The position numbers and the translations under genes were made by a program. 64,000 nt of DNA from positions 91,988 through 155,987 of the forward strand of contig NW_027174112.1 in the NCBI RefSeq assembly GCF_000499845.2, written 5' to 3'. Source of the DNA: Phaseolus vulgaris (taxonomy: Eukaryota > Streptophyta > Magnoliopsida > Fabales > Fabaceae). How positions within the stretch are numbered: the first letter of the stretch is position 1; each line of letters begins with the position of its first letter. Positions 1 to 11,152 of the stretch are shown here, piece after piece. Below the pieces are notes generated by a model. That model saw only the letters and a list, made by a program, of their open reading frames with translations. It was not told the DNA's origin and searched no databases.

Positions 1-65
1 AGCCCAATGGATTGCATGTCCATATTTTCTGTCTTGATCTGTGAATCAGTTATTCTCCGTTACAG

Positions 66-595
66 TATGATGAATTGCTTTCTCTGAGGGACTCACACTA
101 GCTGAAAGAAGTGGTTTGAACCCTGCAACTCTTCTCTGGTAATTGATTTCAACCACTGAGATTCTTATTGCTACCTTTTGTAGTGCCATTTTAAACACTA
201 TTTGGGGAATTTTTGTGTGCAGGATCTTGGTGCCATAAGTAACGGCATGTTTAAATTGAAAGGACCTACAATACTGCACAATAGTTACTCCCCAGCTATT
301 CCGCTGAAGCACCAGCAGAAGGACATGAGATTAGCTCTTGCTCTTGGAGATTAAAATGCCGTGTCAATGCCAATAGCAGCTGCAGTAAATGAGGTAAAAC
401 TATTTGTCAAGTATTTTCATTTTGTGGATCTGTAGCTACTTCTTTAGTTCACATGACTGAAAGTCCAGTGAATATCAGGAGTTGTGCTCAAATTACTGAA
501 TTGACTTCATTTGTTTCTTTACAGAAAAATGATGGAACCCTTTTATTTTTTATATTATGTTTTTATGTTTGATGACTATTATGGAAGTTACTTAA
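66..595 (+). pseudogene. Truncated GLYR1 duplicate: exon 6, exon 7 and part of intron 7
   Basis: The plus strand matches the minus-strand GLYR1 gene at 20.75-21.23 kb in inverted orientation. An exon 6 copy at about 66-138 has one extra base near 76 and a 7-base loss before its donor site, so it is frameshifted twice. An exon 7 copy at 223-393 keeps the full 171 bases and both splice sites, but codon 44, Glu in the intact gene, is TAA at 352-354. Homology runs on through intron 7 to about 595 and stops before exon 8. With no start, no upstream exons and these lesions it cannot make enzyme. It may continue to the left of the window. Confidence 0.9.
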
Positions 596-836
596 GGTAT
601 TACATGAACCAGCACCAGAGATTTGCATGACAGTATTCCTGTAGCAGGTGTAGATCCCACATTTTTTAACAGATATGTGGGTCAAAAAATATGTAACCTA
701 TTGGAAAAATGTGGAACCCACGTATCTATTCAAGGGATCCGCTGTAAAAATGTGTAACCCACGTATCTATTAAAAAAATGTGGGATCAGTGTGGAACCCA
801 CACGGACTTTGCTACAAGAATTTTCTTCAACTTTTT
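596..836. repeat. Short imperfect direct repeats in the upstream region of small gene copy 1
   Basis: A unit of about 40 bases containing the words AATGTGGAACCCA and CGTATCTATT occurs at about 705-736 and 745-771, with partial versions at about 665-700 and 778-802. Nothing coding is visible. The block separates the GLYR1 fragment from the TATA-like box of the small gene. I do not recognise the repeat family. Confidence 0.5.
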
Positions 837-844
837 TATAAATT
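837..844 (+). promoter_or_regulatory. TATA-like box of small gene copy 1
   Basis: TATAAATT lies 49 bases before the ATG at 893. The leader that follows (about 856-892) is closely similar to the leader of copy 2 at 19063-19095, including the word AGTCCTCG. Conservation of this spacing in all three copies supports a real promoter. Confidence 0.5.
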
Positions 845-892
845 ACACAACGAGGTCATGTAGCAATCCATACAAGTCCTCGTGTCGGACAG

Positions 893-1475
893 ATGGCAGG
901 TGGTAGTAATGGTCGGAGACATGTTTCCGGCGATGAGACAAAGAATGAGGTGACTTCTAACGTTTATTTCATTACTTGTAATTGATACTGTCATGTAAAT
1001 TTAAACCTCTGCTGCTAGTTCATGGATCCTATGTGCTTTGGAACATCATCATATGTGTTCAAAGTGAAAGTGGGGAGATGAGTTTGAACCCTCTTTAAGT
1101 AGTGTGTAGGGGGAAGAGGGAGTGGGGTGACACAGAAAGATAAGAAGAAAATGAAGAGGAAGAAGAGTGAGGAGTAAAGTGGTGGAGAACTGGATCATCC
1201 CTGGAGTTTTTTATTTTTGACAATTCAAAGTTTCTTCTGTGTACAAATAAAAAGAATACTATTTTTAAAAAACATTTGCAATATGTTTGTTGGCTTAATT
1301 TGTAGAGTTGATATATATATATTAAAATAAGTGATGAGTTGTTTTTGCAATGAAGATAGGAAAAGGTGAAAGGTGCAGGCGCAACAAATGGACAGTGAAG
1401 AAGATATTGGCATGGGTGTGGAAGTGGAAGAACAAGAAGAAGGATCAAGTAACTCAAATTCAACATAACGTATAA
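893..1475 (+). CDS. Small basic two-exon protein, copy 1 (58 aa, unknown function)
   Basis: Exon 1 is 893-949 (19 codons, starting MAGGSNGRRHVSGDETKN). The intron is 950-1355 (GT...AG, phase 0). Exon 2 is 1356-1475 (39 codons and TAA), starting IGKGERCRRNKW and rich in Lys, Arg and Trp. The start was chosen because the same ATG, exon length and donor recur at 19107 and 30853. No signal peptide or membrane segment is seen. The high positive charge would suit nucleic-acid or membrane-surface binding, but that is a guess. I do not recognise the family. The duplicated block that holds it also carries a broken GLYR1 3' end, in the same relative order as copy 2 and intact GLYR1. The alternative is a relic non-coding transcript, but three copies with matching open frames argue against this. 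Confidence 0.6.
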
Positions 1476-2376
1476 TTATAAGCTGGAGTCAAATAATATG
1501 TTGTGATTTGTTTGCTTTGAATTTGGATTATTACGTATACTTCAGTATTTGGGTTATGAAATTAAGATCTGGAAAATTACCTCATACAAGTTTTTTATGG
1601 ATTGGAAAATTAGCAATTTTTCTATTAGAGTATTATATATTAACACTCTCAACAATAAAAACATATCCATCACATTTTAATAAATTAATATTTTATTATT
1701 TTTATTTTATTTTTTAATTTAAAATTATTATTATATTATTATAAATAGTATTAAATATATGTTTTTTTACTGTTCATATGTCAACAAAACTTTTCTCTCT
1801 CTTTCTAGCATTTTGTTAAAGCAAAGAGTAGATAATGTTTGCAATAATTTTGGCATGATTAAAATATGTTTGAGTTTCGCATTGAGGGCTGTTTCATCCT
1901 GCGACTCTATTCTGGTGGCACCTTGTAAATACTTTTTTATTCTTCAATAAGAAAATAAATTAATCTTTAAAATCACACACCATTTTCACCTTCTTCTTCA
2001 TTCATTTTATCTTACCTCAACACCCCCATTTACCTCGACACCCCCATGGACCTCCACTCTTTCTTGCATTGCTTTGTTATTAATTTCAGTATCTTTCGTT
2101 TTTTTTCATTTTCTAAAAACATTTCGGATTATATAAAACATTTCGGATTATATAATTGGGAGATATTTTCAAATCTTGGAAGTGTTTCTTGGGTTTATAA
2201 AATTCAGAAGCAATTTAATATATATATATATATATATATATATTCAAATTACATAATTTTTTAAAGTCTTTTTTGAAAGTCTTTTTTGAAGTGCTTGTCT
2301 ATAAATATACATAAAGAAAGGCCAATCAAAATACGTTTGATGCCAGCTAGTAGAGACTCATACTCCAAAATTAAAG
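1476..2376. other. 3' flank of small gene copy 1, collinear with 19554-20335
   Basis: No gene is seen. Recognisable blocks match the flank of copy 2 in order: about 1480-1545 with 19572-19645, about 1808-1880 with 20105-20180, and 2318-2381 with 20268-20336. Between them the sequence is AT-rich, with a (TA)n run at about 2219-2241. This shows that the small gene, its flank and the GLYR1 3' end were duplicated as one block. Confidence 0.7.
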
Positions 2377-2381
2377 ATGAA

Positions 2382-2563
2382 TGTTAATGAACCCATTAGG
2401 TAACAGACTACGTAACCACCTGTGCCTAAGTCTATAGCACTCTGGGCTTTCATTATATAAATACATCAATGTACCCATGTATAGATATAGTAAGAAATAT
2501 ACTGATTCTACTTTTATCTCTGCACCTTGTCTCTTCTCTCTCATCTCTCTCTTCACCTTCACA
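2382..2563 (+). repeat. 5' LTR of copia element 1 (182 bp)
   Basis: Starts TGTTAATGAAC and ends CTTCACA immediately before the primer-binding site. It contains a TATA-like word, TATATAAAT, near 2454. It aligns along its length with 7586-7781, with scattered substitutions and an extra AT-rich stretch in the 3' copy. The length is short for a copia LTR. Confidence 0.9.
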
Positions 2564-2576
2564 TGGTATCAAGAGC
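2564..2576 (+). other. Primer-binding site of copia element 1
   Basis: TGGTATCAAGAGC, directly after the LTR, is complementary to the 3' end of initiator methionine tRNA with one extra base relative to the usual TGGTATCAGAGC of plant copia elements. Confidence 0.85.
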
Positions 2577-2886
2577 TAGTGATTTTTTTTCATCATGCCA
2601 ATGTCTTCTTCCTCATCTTCCCTTTCCTCCCCATCGCTTCACACCTTCTCCACTCCTCCCACACTAAAGCTTAATGATGAAAATTTTCTTGCTTGGCGCC
2701 AACAGATTCTTGCGCAGGTTGAAGGGCTTGATCTTCTTCATTTCTTGACTTCTTGTTCTACACCGCCCAATCATCTCACCCCTGGTTCAGGTTCTGTTAA
2801 TCCCTCTGGTTTTATTACTCCCTCAGGTTCTGTTAATCCTGCCTATCTTTTGCACAAACAGCAAGTGATGGCAATGTCATGGAGCT

Positions 2887-3636
2887 CTTCTTGGATTTGT
2901 GATCAAAGGTGCGGAAGTTATGGATTGAAATGTGCAAGATCCTCCTAGGAGTTGTGGTGATCTTGAAGGTGCATGATGAGTATGGAGTAAGGGAGGTTCG
3001 GCCAGCCCTATGGTAGGTGATGAAGATGAAGATGAAGATTAGGTCCTAGAAACTAGGAAAAAGCAATGTATGACACAATGTTGGCAGCATAACATTACTC
3101 TCATTAATCTTCAAAATACAAGAGCTAGGCATCTCCTTTTATAGGCTAAGGAGGCCATGAATGTTAAGCTAATTTCACATGAAATGTAAGCAAAATGAAA
3201 TGGAAATGTGAAGGCACATGGCACATGGACCACATGGCCGACCATGTGAGACAAAGTTCTAGAATGCGCACAAAATCTAGGGTAAATCACATATAAGACA
3301 AGTTTATGCTTTCTAACACTACACTAATTACTAAGCCACCCCTAATGGGCCTCCATGTAGCATGTACAAGGTCTTCTCCCTCCCATCCGTGGCTTGACCC
3401 ATTTGTGCGTGAATATGCTTGGCCATGGACCTAGTGATAGGTCTTAGACGGTCTAGGCTTCCTCCTAGACGCTCCTTGTGTAGCCGCCCCTCCTCTTGTG
3501 CTAGACGCTCCCCTCTTGAGTCTAGACGCTCCTCACATGGTTCTAGACAGTCTAGTCTTGGGTCTTGGCTTCCATGGTGAGGTGAGCTTGGCCCTCCTCC
3601 ATCAGCAAGACCATCTCCTTGTTGCCTGGCTGCTTG
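2887..3636. mobile_element. Unidentified insertion inside gag of copia element 1
   Basis: Gag reads normally up to about 2886 (ending AMSW) and picks up again at about 3637 (LLASMSTSM) in the same frame. The 750 bases between have no similarity to gag and contain a stop at 2946-2948. The insert carries the word CTAGACGCTCC at about 3462, 3502 and 3521 with related words nearby (GACGGTCTAG, GACAGTCTAG). No terminal repeats are clear. The flanks CATGG and CCTGG could be a degenerate 5-bp duplication. Boundaries are accurate to perhaps 10 bases. Confidence 0.7.
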
Positions 3637-5746
3637 CGTCGATGTCCACCTCCATGTTAACTCCGATGGTTGGTCTCTGCACTCCGCACCTTATCTGGGA
3701 TAAAATCACTGTTTATTATGCTTCGCATACACGTGCCAAGGTTCGTCAACTGAAACTCCAACTTAAAACTCAGAAACATGAGCGTATTGTTTCCACGTAT
3801 CTTCTTGCTCTTAAGCGTGTGGTTGATTCTCTTGCTGCTATTGGATCTCCGATCTCTGACGAAGACCATATCGATGCCATTCTTGATGGTCTCCCTAAAG
3901 AATATGACAGTTTCGTTACGTCTGTCACCTCACGGCTTGATCCTTACACGGTTCAAGATATTGAATCTTTACTTTTGGCTCAAGAAGATCGCTTTGATAA
4001 ACACAAATTTCTTGACTCATCTCCTACTCAAGTGCACTTCTCTTCCACCAGTTGGGCACCTTCGTCGTCTTCTACATCTTCATCACGAGGAGGTCGTTCT
4101 TCCTCTCGTGCATCTTTTCACCATAAGCGTCAGAATTACTCTCGTCCTCCTCACCCTAATTCTTGGAGATCTGTTGCTCCTTCTTTATCTTCTCAACCAC
4201 GGGTTCAGTGTCAGTTGTGTTTCAAGTTTGGCCACACAGCTTTAAGATGTTGGACCAGATCTAAAGTTGTTTCTTCTTCACCCATAATTGCTAATACATC
4301 TTCTTTTCAGCCACCTCTTCATGATCATGAACCATCTATTCTGGGTACTCCTTCCATAGTGAGTGATCCTCTTTTGTACCCAGATACAGGAGCTACTCAT
4401 CATATCACCAATGATCCTGTTGTTTTTAACAAGAAACAGATTTATCATGGTTCTGAGAATGTTCAACTTGGTAATGGCTCAAGTATGTTTATTCATAGTA
4501 TTGGCTCTGCTTCTCTATGTAATTCTTCATCTAATAATCTATTTACTCTTCATAATCTTCTATATGTACCATCTATTAACAAGAACCTTCTGAGTGTTTC
4601 TCAATTAGCACATGATAATGGTGTCTTTTTTGAATTTTTTCCTAACCATTGCTGTGTTAAAAATCAAGTTACCAAGCAAATTATTCTTCAAGGAAGGATT
4701 CATGAGGGTCTTTACGTGTTTCCCACTTTACACAAACCTTTATGTTCCTCTATTAATGTTACCTCCTGTAATTCTACTGTGCATAGTTATGATATTTGGC
4801 ATAAACGCCTTGCCCATGCTTCATTTAAAACAGTAAAACTTGTTATGCGTTCCAACAACATTTCATGTAATATAGATGCTTCTTTTTGTGAGTCTTGTGC
4901 TCGAGCCAAAGCTTATCAACTTCCTTTTCCTTCGTCCCATACTGCATATACTGCTCCTTTAGAACTTGTGTTTGTTGATATTTGGGGCCCCTCACATGTT
5001 ACCTCCACTAATGGTTCTCTGTACTATATTACTTTTGTTGATGCTTTTTCTAAATACACATGGTTTTATCTTATTTCACACAAATCTCAGGCTACTTCTG
5101 TTTTTCTAAAATTTAAAGCTCTTGCTAAAACCCAAACTGGTTTTTCTCTAAAAACTCTTCACACCGACAATGCTAAGGAATTTTTATCGCTAATCAAACT
5201 TTTAAACACATATGGAATCACTCATAGACTCACTTGCCCTCACACCCATCAACAGAACGGTTCTGTTGAACGTAAACACCGTCACATTGTTGATACCGGC
5301 TTAGCTCTTTTGGCTGCTGCCTCTCTTCCTCTACGTTTCTGGGGTGAAGCTTTCTCTTTTGCAGTTTTCACTATTAATCTCTTACCCACCCCTGTTTTAC
5401 GTAATCTTAGCCCGTATGAAATGCTTTTTTCTCGCAAACCTGATTATACCATTCTGAAATTTTTTGGATGTGCCTGTTATCATTTACTTCGCCCATATAA
5501 TCAACACAAATTTTATTTTCGTTCGTCTTTATGCTTGTTTCTTGGGTATGCTTCTAACCGTAAAGGCTATATATGCTTAACACCATTTGGTAAATTTATT
5601 TATTCTCGTAATGTGCTATTTAATGAATTCCTTTTTCCTTATTCTATGCCTAGTATTTTGTTCACAGGTTCTGCCAATGTCAACACTGATTCTCCTAGTT
5701 TTTCTCCTGTTCTTACGGTTATTTCTGCTTCTCCTGCAACATCACC

Positions 5747-5876
<130 letters not shown>

Positions 5877-7571
5877 GAGATACCATCTTCGCTGTCCTCT
5901 GCATCTTCACCTCCTACCTATACTGCTTCTTTGACGCCAACAAATGCTTCTAGTCTTAATGTTCACCCAATGATTACTCGTGCTAAAGATGGTATTTTCA
6001 AACCCAGAGCTCTTCAATCCTCTATCTCTGCTAATTTTCCAGAACCCTCAACGTACAAACAAGCACTAACTCAACCTTATTGGCTTCAAGAGATGAAAGC
6101 TGAATATGACGCTCTTATGCAAAACAATACCTGGACCCTGACTACCCTTCCTTCAACTGCTAATGTTGTTGGGTGCAAATGGGTGTTCAAAAAGAAGTAT
6201 AATGTTGATGGCTCTCTACAATGGTACAAGGCACGCTTGGTAGCAAAAGGATTTCATCAACGTGAAGGCTATGATTTTACAGATACATTTAGTCCTGTTA
6301 TTAAACCCACTATTATTCGTTTAGTTCTCACCATTGCTTTATCTTCCTCTTGGCCAATTCATCAGATTGATATCAACAACGCTTTTCTTCATGATGACCT
6401 TAATTTTCTTGTTTACATGCACCAACCTCCAGGATTTTCCAGCACTGATTCCTCTCTTGTTTGTCGTCTCAATAAAGCTATCTATGGTCTCAAGCAAGCT
6501 CCTCAATCTTGGTTTAAAAAACTCTCCACCACACTTGTCCGCATGGGTTTTTCATCTTCCAAAAGTGATATCTCTCTATTTTCCTGTTTCACACCTACTG
6601 ACACAATTTTTTTATTGGTCTATGTTGATGATATACTCATCACTGGTAGCTCAAAATCTCTGGTGTAGGATTTCATTCATAACCTCAGTGTTATTTTCAG
6701 ATTAAAGGATCTAGGTCCGCTTCATTACTTTCTCAGGATTGAAGTTACCTGGCTCCCTAATAACTCTCTTCATCTTTCCCAGCAGAAATATATTTGTGAC
6801 CTTCTTCGACGTGTGCACATGCTCGACTCCAAGCCTCAACCTACACCCATGATCTCCTCCCTTCGTCTTGTAGTTGATGCTTCTGTCGCGGTTGTAGATC
6901 CTACTCTCTATCGCTCGGTTGTTGGCACCCTTCAATATATTACTCTCACTTGTCCTGAACTATCATTCTCTGTCAACAGAGTTTGCCAATTCATGCACAA
7001 CCCACAACTCCCACACTGGACTGCGGTCAAACGTATTCTTCGGTATCTTGCTGGCTCTACAACTCAAGGTCTACGTCTGTATCCTTCTCCAAACTACTCG
7101 GTTGTTGCCTTCAGTGACTCAGGTTGGGCCACTGATCTTGATGATCGAAAATCTATCTCAGAGTATTGTATATATGTTGGCTGCAATCTTATTTCCTGGT
7201 CCTCGAAGAAATAGAAGGTTGTCTCCCGCAGTAGCATTGAGGCTGAATACAGAAGTGTTGCAGCTGCCCTTGCAGATATTATCTGGCTCACCTCTCTAAT
7301 GACTGAACTACGTCTTCCCACTTCTACACCGCGCCTTTATTCTGACAATATGGGAGTTGTTCAGCTTGCTGCAAAATCCTGTGATGCATTCTCGGTCTAA
7401 ACATTTTGAGTTGGATTTGCACTTTGTTAGGGACTATGTCCAAATCAAACGTCTCATCCTGCTTCATCTACCAACCCAGTTTCAAGTCGCGGATATCCTC
7501 ACCAAACCTGTCTCTGGTGCTTCGTTTCACAACTTCAAACGTAAACTTAAGGTTCTTGATCCACCCACCCT

Positions 7572-7584
7572 AAGTTTAAGGGGG
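7572..7584 (+). other. Polypurine tract of copia element 1
   Basis: AAGTTTAAGGGGG lies just before the 3' LTR, where the primer for plus-strand DNA synthesis is expected. Confidence 0.75.
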
Positions 7585-7585
7585 T

Positions 7586-7781
7586 TGTTAATGAACTCAT
7601 TACGTAACAGACTACGTAACTACCAATGCCTAAGTCTATACCATTCTGGACTTTCATTATATAAATACATCAATGTAGCCATGTACAGATATAATAAGAA
7701 TATATAATAAGAAATATATTATTCTAATTTTTTATCTCTGCACCTTGCGTCTTCTCTCTCATCTCTCTCTTCACCTTCAAA
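7586..7781 (+). repeat. 3' LTR of copia element 1 (196 bp)
   Basis: It starts TGTTAATGAAC like the 5' LTR and ends TTCAAA where the 5' copy ends TTCACA, so the terminal CA has mutated. It is 14 bases longer than the 5' LTR through a local AT-rich duplication around 7695-7725. The target duplication ATGAA follows at 7782-7786. Confidence 0.9.
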
Positions 7782-8205
7782 ATGAATAGGAAAAAAAGTG
7801 TTGATATAAACATTAATGTCAGTGAATCAGTTGCAATGAGTTGAACTAAACTCGTCTTAACATATTAAGGCTTATTTGTGCAATGGTGTCAAAATTTTAA
7901 AAGCTTCATTCATTTCAATTAGATTCTATAATAATAACCAATGCTCAAACAGATATTTCAACCCCATGCTTCTGGCCTTCTTGAAAGCCTACAAAAGCAT
8001 GGTTTTTTAGTACCTTATGAAACTTCCATGATAGTCATTAAACATAAAATCATAATATAGAAAATAAAAGGGTTTCATCATTTTTCTGTAAAGAAACAAA
8101 TGAAGCCAATTCAGTAAATTGAGCAACACTCGTGATATTCACTGGACTTTCAGTCATGTGAACTAAAGAAGTAGCTACAGATCCACGAAATGAAATTTTT
8201 GAAGA
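7782..8205 (-). pseudogene. Broken GLYR1 duplicate: exon 8 remnant and intron 7
   Basis: Collinear with 20332-20880 on the intact gene's side. The start of exon 8 is at 7960-7988 (minus), after a normal intron end. The rest of exon 8, including the stop, is missing because roughly 120 bases present at about 20510-20635 have been deleted. Intron 7 homology continues to about 8205 and then ends. Together with the inverted fragment at 66-595, this suggests a rearranged second GLYR1 copy. Confidence 0.85.
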
Positions 8206-8353
8206 TTATTGTTTTATGGAGAAATTTTTAATTTGTAATAATATGTGTAGATAGTTATTATTTTTTAGCATTTAATTGTTTATAACAAAAAGATTTATTT
8301 AAAATGAAATTTTTTACAGAATGGAAATAGAAATTTGTAATATTTAGTATTAC

Positions 8354-8466
8354 GAAGTGGATTTTAAGCCTAACTCAACCCCATAAAACCGGCTCATGGG
8401 GTTAGGTTTGCACCCACTTATATACAATCAAAGACTCTAATCTCTAGTCGATGTGGGATCTCCAAC
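8354..8466. repeat. Legume-type interspersed repeat, copy 1
   Basis: Contains the words TTTAAGCCTAACTCAACCCC, GGTTTGCACCCACTTATAT and TCTAGTCGATGTGGGA. From memory this combination is common in legume intergenic DNA. A second partial copy lies at 10391-10460 in the opposite orientation. The family name is not certain. Confidence 0.6.
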
Positions 8467-9294
8467 ATTTAGATTTTTTATTTTACATTTTACATAAATT
8501 ATTAATCTTATAATTAAAAAAAATATAAAAAATGTTGTAGTAATTAAAGAAAGCAGAAAAAGTTTACATAAGAAATTTGATGAAAATATTATTAGTAATA
8601 AAAATAATATAATAATTTTCATGAAAATTAATTATATACATTAATTTAAAATAGAAATATTAAGATAGTAATGAAATTTATATTATATTATTTAAACTTA
8701 AATATTAAATTAAATATCTTTATTATTGAGAATTCATTTGAATGAGTTTGTCTTAATTAAAATCCTATTTAAATATAGACCAAATTAATATAATTATTTT
8801 TTTATTGATTAATAGGAGTTTATTTTCATATTAGTTATAAAACATTGAATTTTCTTTTCTGTTTTGAGAAAATTCCTTTACTTTTTAGATTTTTTTGTTT
8901 ACAAAAGTATATTTTGAACATTTAATTCTTTATTAAATTTTTTTTTATTTTAAATTAATATTTCGACAAGAGGGAAATATAATTCAAGTATTAATTTAGA
9001 TATCTTTTATTAATTTGAGATATTATATACAGTTGAACATATTAATTTATTTATATATATATATTTATATATGTATACAGTTTACTTTTTAAGTAATTAA
9101 AACTGAAAATTGAATGGTACGTTTGGATTATTATTAGTAATATAAATTAAGTTTATCGTATTAATAAAAAATAATTATATGCATTATTTTAAATGAAAAA
9201 TATTAATATAGGAATGGAATTTAAGAATGTTAATAAATAAATTTAACAATGTGTAGATAGTTATTATTTTTTTAACATTTAAGACACTACAAGA

Positions 9295-9640
9295 AAAAGT
9301 GTTTTTAGAAACTAAATTTTGGTTTCTAAAAGGATAAAATTAGTTACTAACTTAATTAGAGACTAATTTAGAAATTAATAGATTTAAGGGATTAAAATCA
9401 TGGTTGTTAATTTTAGATACCAATTTAGATTTTAATTTAAAAATCAATTTAGTTATCATTAAATAAAAATCAATTTAGTGATCAAATATATTGAAACTAA
9501 TTTAGTGACCAATTATATAGAAATCAAATTAACAACCAATTTCATTAAAATCAATTTAGTGACTAAAATATATAGAAACTCATTTAGTAACCAAATATAT
9601 AAATACCAAAAAAATATCACTATATTGATTTCTAAATAAT
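9295..9640. mobile_element. CACTA-like transposon end with subterminal repeats
   Basis: CACTACAAGAAAAA at 9295 matches the usual terminus of plant CACTA (En/Spm) elements. It is followed by at least six variants of the word AATTTAGTGACCAA between about 9430 and 9600, as expected of subterminal transposase-binding repeats. No matching opposite end was found nearby, so this is an end fragment or a decayed element. Confidence 0.55.
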
Positions 9641-10390
9641 ATAATTTATTATAAAATATTATTTTATTTACCTACTTACTCTTTAATATTTTATATTTAT
9701 TTATAAATTTAAGCTCACTAATTTTAAAATAAATTTATAAAATTCATAACTCATATCTTTCATACTTTATATTTATTTATAGCCTTATGCTTAATATCAT
9801 CAACTCTATTTTTGTTTATTAAAAATGAAAAAATATAATAATAAGAAGTGAGATATTGAAAATATTAAATATTTTTCAATGCTTTACTTATTTGTAACAC
9901 GTAAAGAAAACATTTGTTATTTATTTTAAAAAATACACATATAACTTACATGAAATGATCTAAAAAATATTTCCTTGAAAAATCGTGAAGTATTGTGTGC
10001 CTGTGTCTCTCTATTATGGAAGGATAACAATATAGACAATATTTTAAAACTATTTGAACTTTGTTGTGATATTACTGATAAATATTTAAAAAATGGTATA
10101 AACATAAATGTTCTTAAATATGTTTGAAAGTAATTATAGAGGATAATACAGTGGCAAGTATTCTTGAATCATAAAAGAAAATTAGAGTAGAAGGGAATCT
10201 CATTTTTGTGGGTTCATTAGAAACAGCAGCACTGAAAGCATAGTGTTTAATTATTTAATACTAATATTTAAGGGCAGGGAATAGTAAAGACACACTTTGA
10301 AACCAAATACACACCATTACTTTCCTAGGCTACTATACTAGGAATGGTAGGACTGTCAGCATAAACGCTTCAAAAGATAAGGTAGTTGCA

Positions 10391-10460
10391 GAGTCCACAT
10401 CGACTAGAGAGATGAGATTAAAGTCTTTCATTATATATAAGTGGGTGTAAATCTCACTTT
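10391..10460. repeat. Legume-type interspersed repeat, copy 2 (inverted, partial)
   Basis: GTCCACATCGACTAGAGAGA and ATATATAAGTGGGTGTAAAT are the reverse complement of parts of 8354-8466. The outer third of the repeat is missing. Confidence 0.55.
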
Positions 10461-11152
10461 TTTTCAATTTGTTAAGATGGCCCTGCATTAAGAAATACAC
10501 TCATCACCTTCATTTCTATTTTTCAACGTAAGCCCTTTCATTAGAGAAGAATTTATGGTTCTCACTAAGAAATAGAACCAGGTCGAACCTGTTTCACGAA
10601 AAGCCATCTTAGAGTCAACTATCTGAAACAAAGTATATTCATGTCTCAATTCTTGGCCTCTGATAATACTTATAAAACCTGCATCAGTAAACATGGAAAG
10701 AAATCAGTTTATATATTCATGTTATACACACACAACACAATAACCAAAAAGTAAGCACAATGCTCCTGTAAAGAAATTTTTTACTGTAAGTTGCTCCCAT
10801 TTTAAATCTGGAAACTACGGTGCCTTAACTAACAATATATACAATAATTTTGATCCAGCTTTAACATTATCCTCCATGATTCGTGAAGATGTTCAAGGTT
10901 AGAATGTCAGAAATGCTGGTAGTCTAAAAATAAATAATCCGCTATTACATTACGTATGGGTGCATATCTTATGTTCTCGTGAAAGCAACTTCCTACAACT
11001 ATTAAATGAAGATATTTTCATGTTGTGGTGCATAAAAAATAATATATTGATTAATTGGCCACATTACATCATATTCATTCAACACATGATGAAATGTCGA
11101 AACAACAACATGTCTCTGCTGTATGAAATTTTGATAACACGCATCTTACAGG

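Larger units (their letters stand above)
8206..11147. other. AT-rich intergenic stretch with repeat debris
   Basis: No gene is supported. It holds the 8354-8466 interspersed repeat, a CACTA-like end at 9295, and a short direct repeat (about 8245-8275 and 9248-9282, word GTGTAGATAGTTATTATTTT). A stretch at 10488-10694 can be read as 68 residues on the minus strand, but it matches no family I know. The rest is low-complexity AT sequence. Confidence 0.6.

Noticed and set aside
1095..1466. 123-codon open frame on the minus strand across small gene copy 1
   Set aside because: No family feature; it runs across the intron and exon 2 of the plus-strand gene, and copies 2 and 3 lack it.
10488..10694. 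68-codon open frame on the minus strand
   Set aside because: It reads like coding sequence in places but has no splice partners, paralogue or recognisable domain. Left as an unexplained piece of the 8.2-11.1 kb region.
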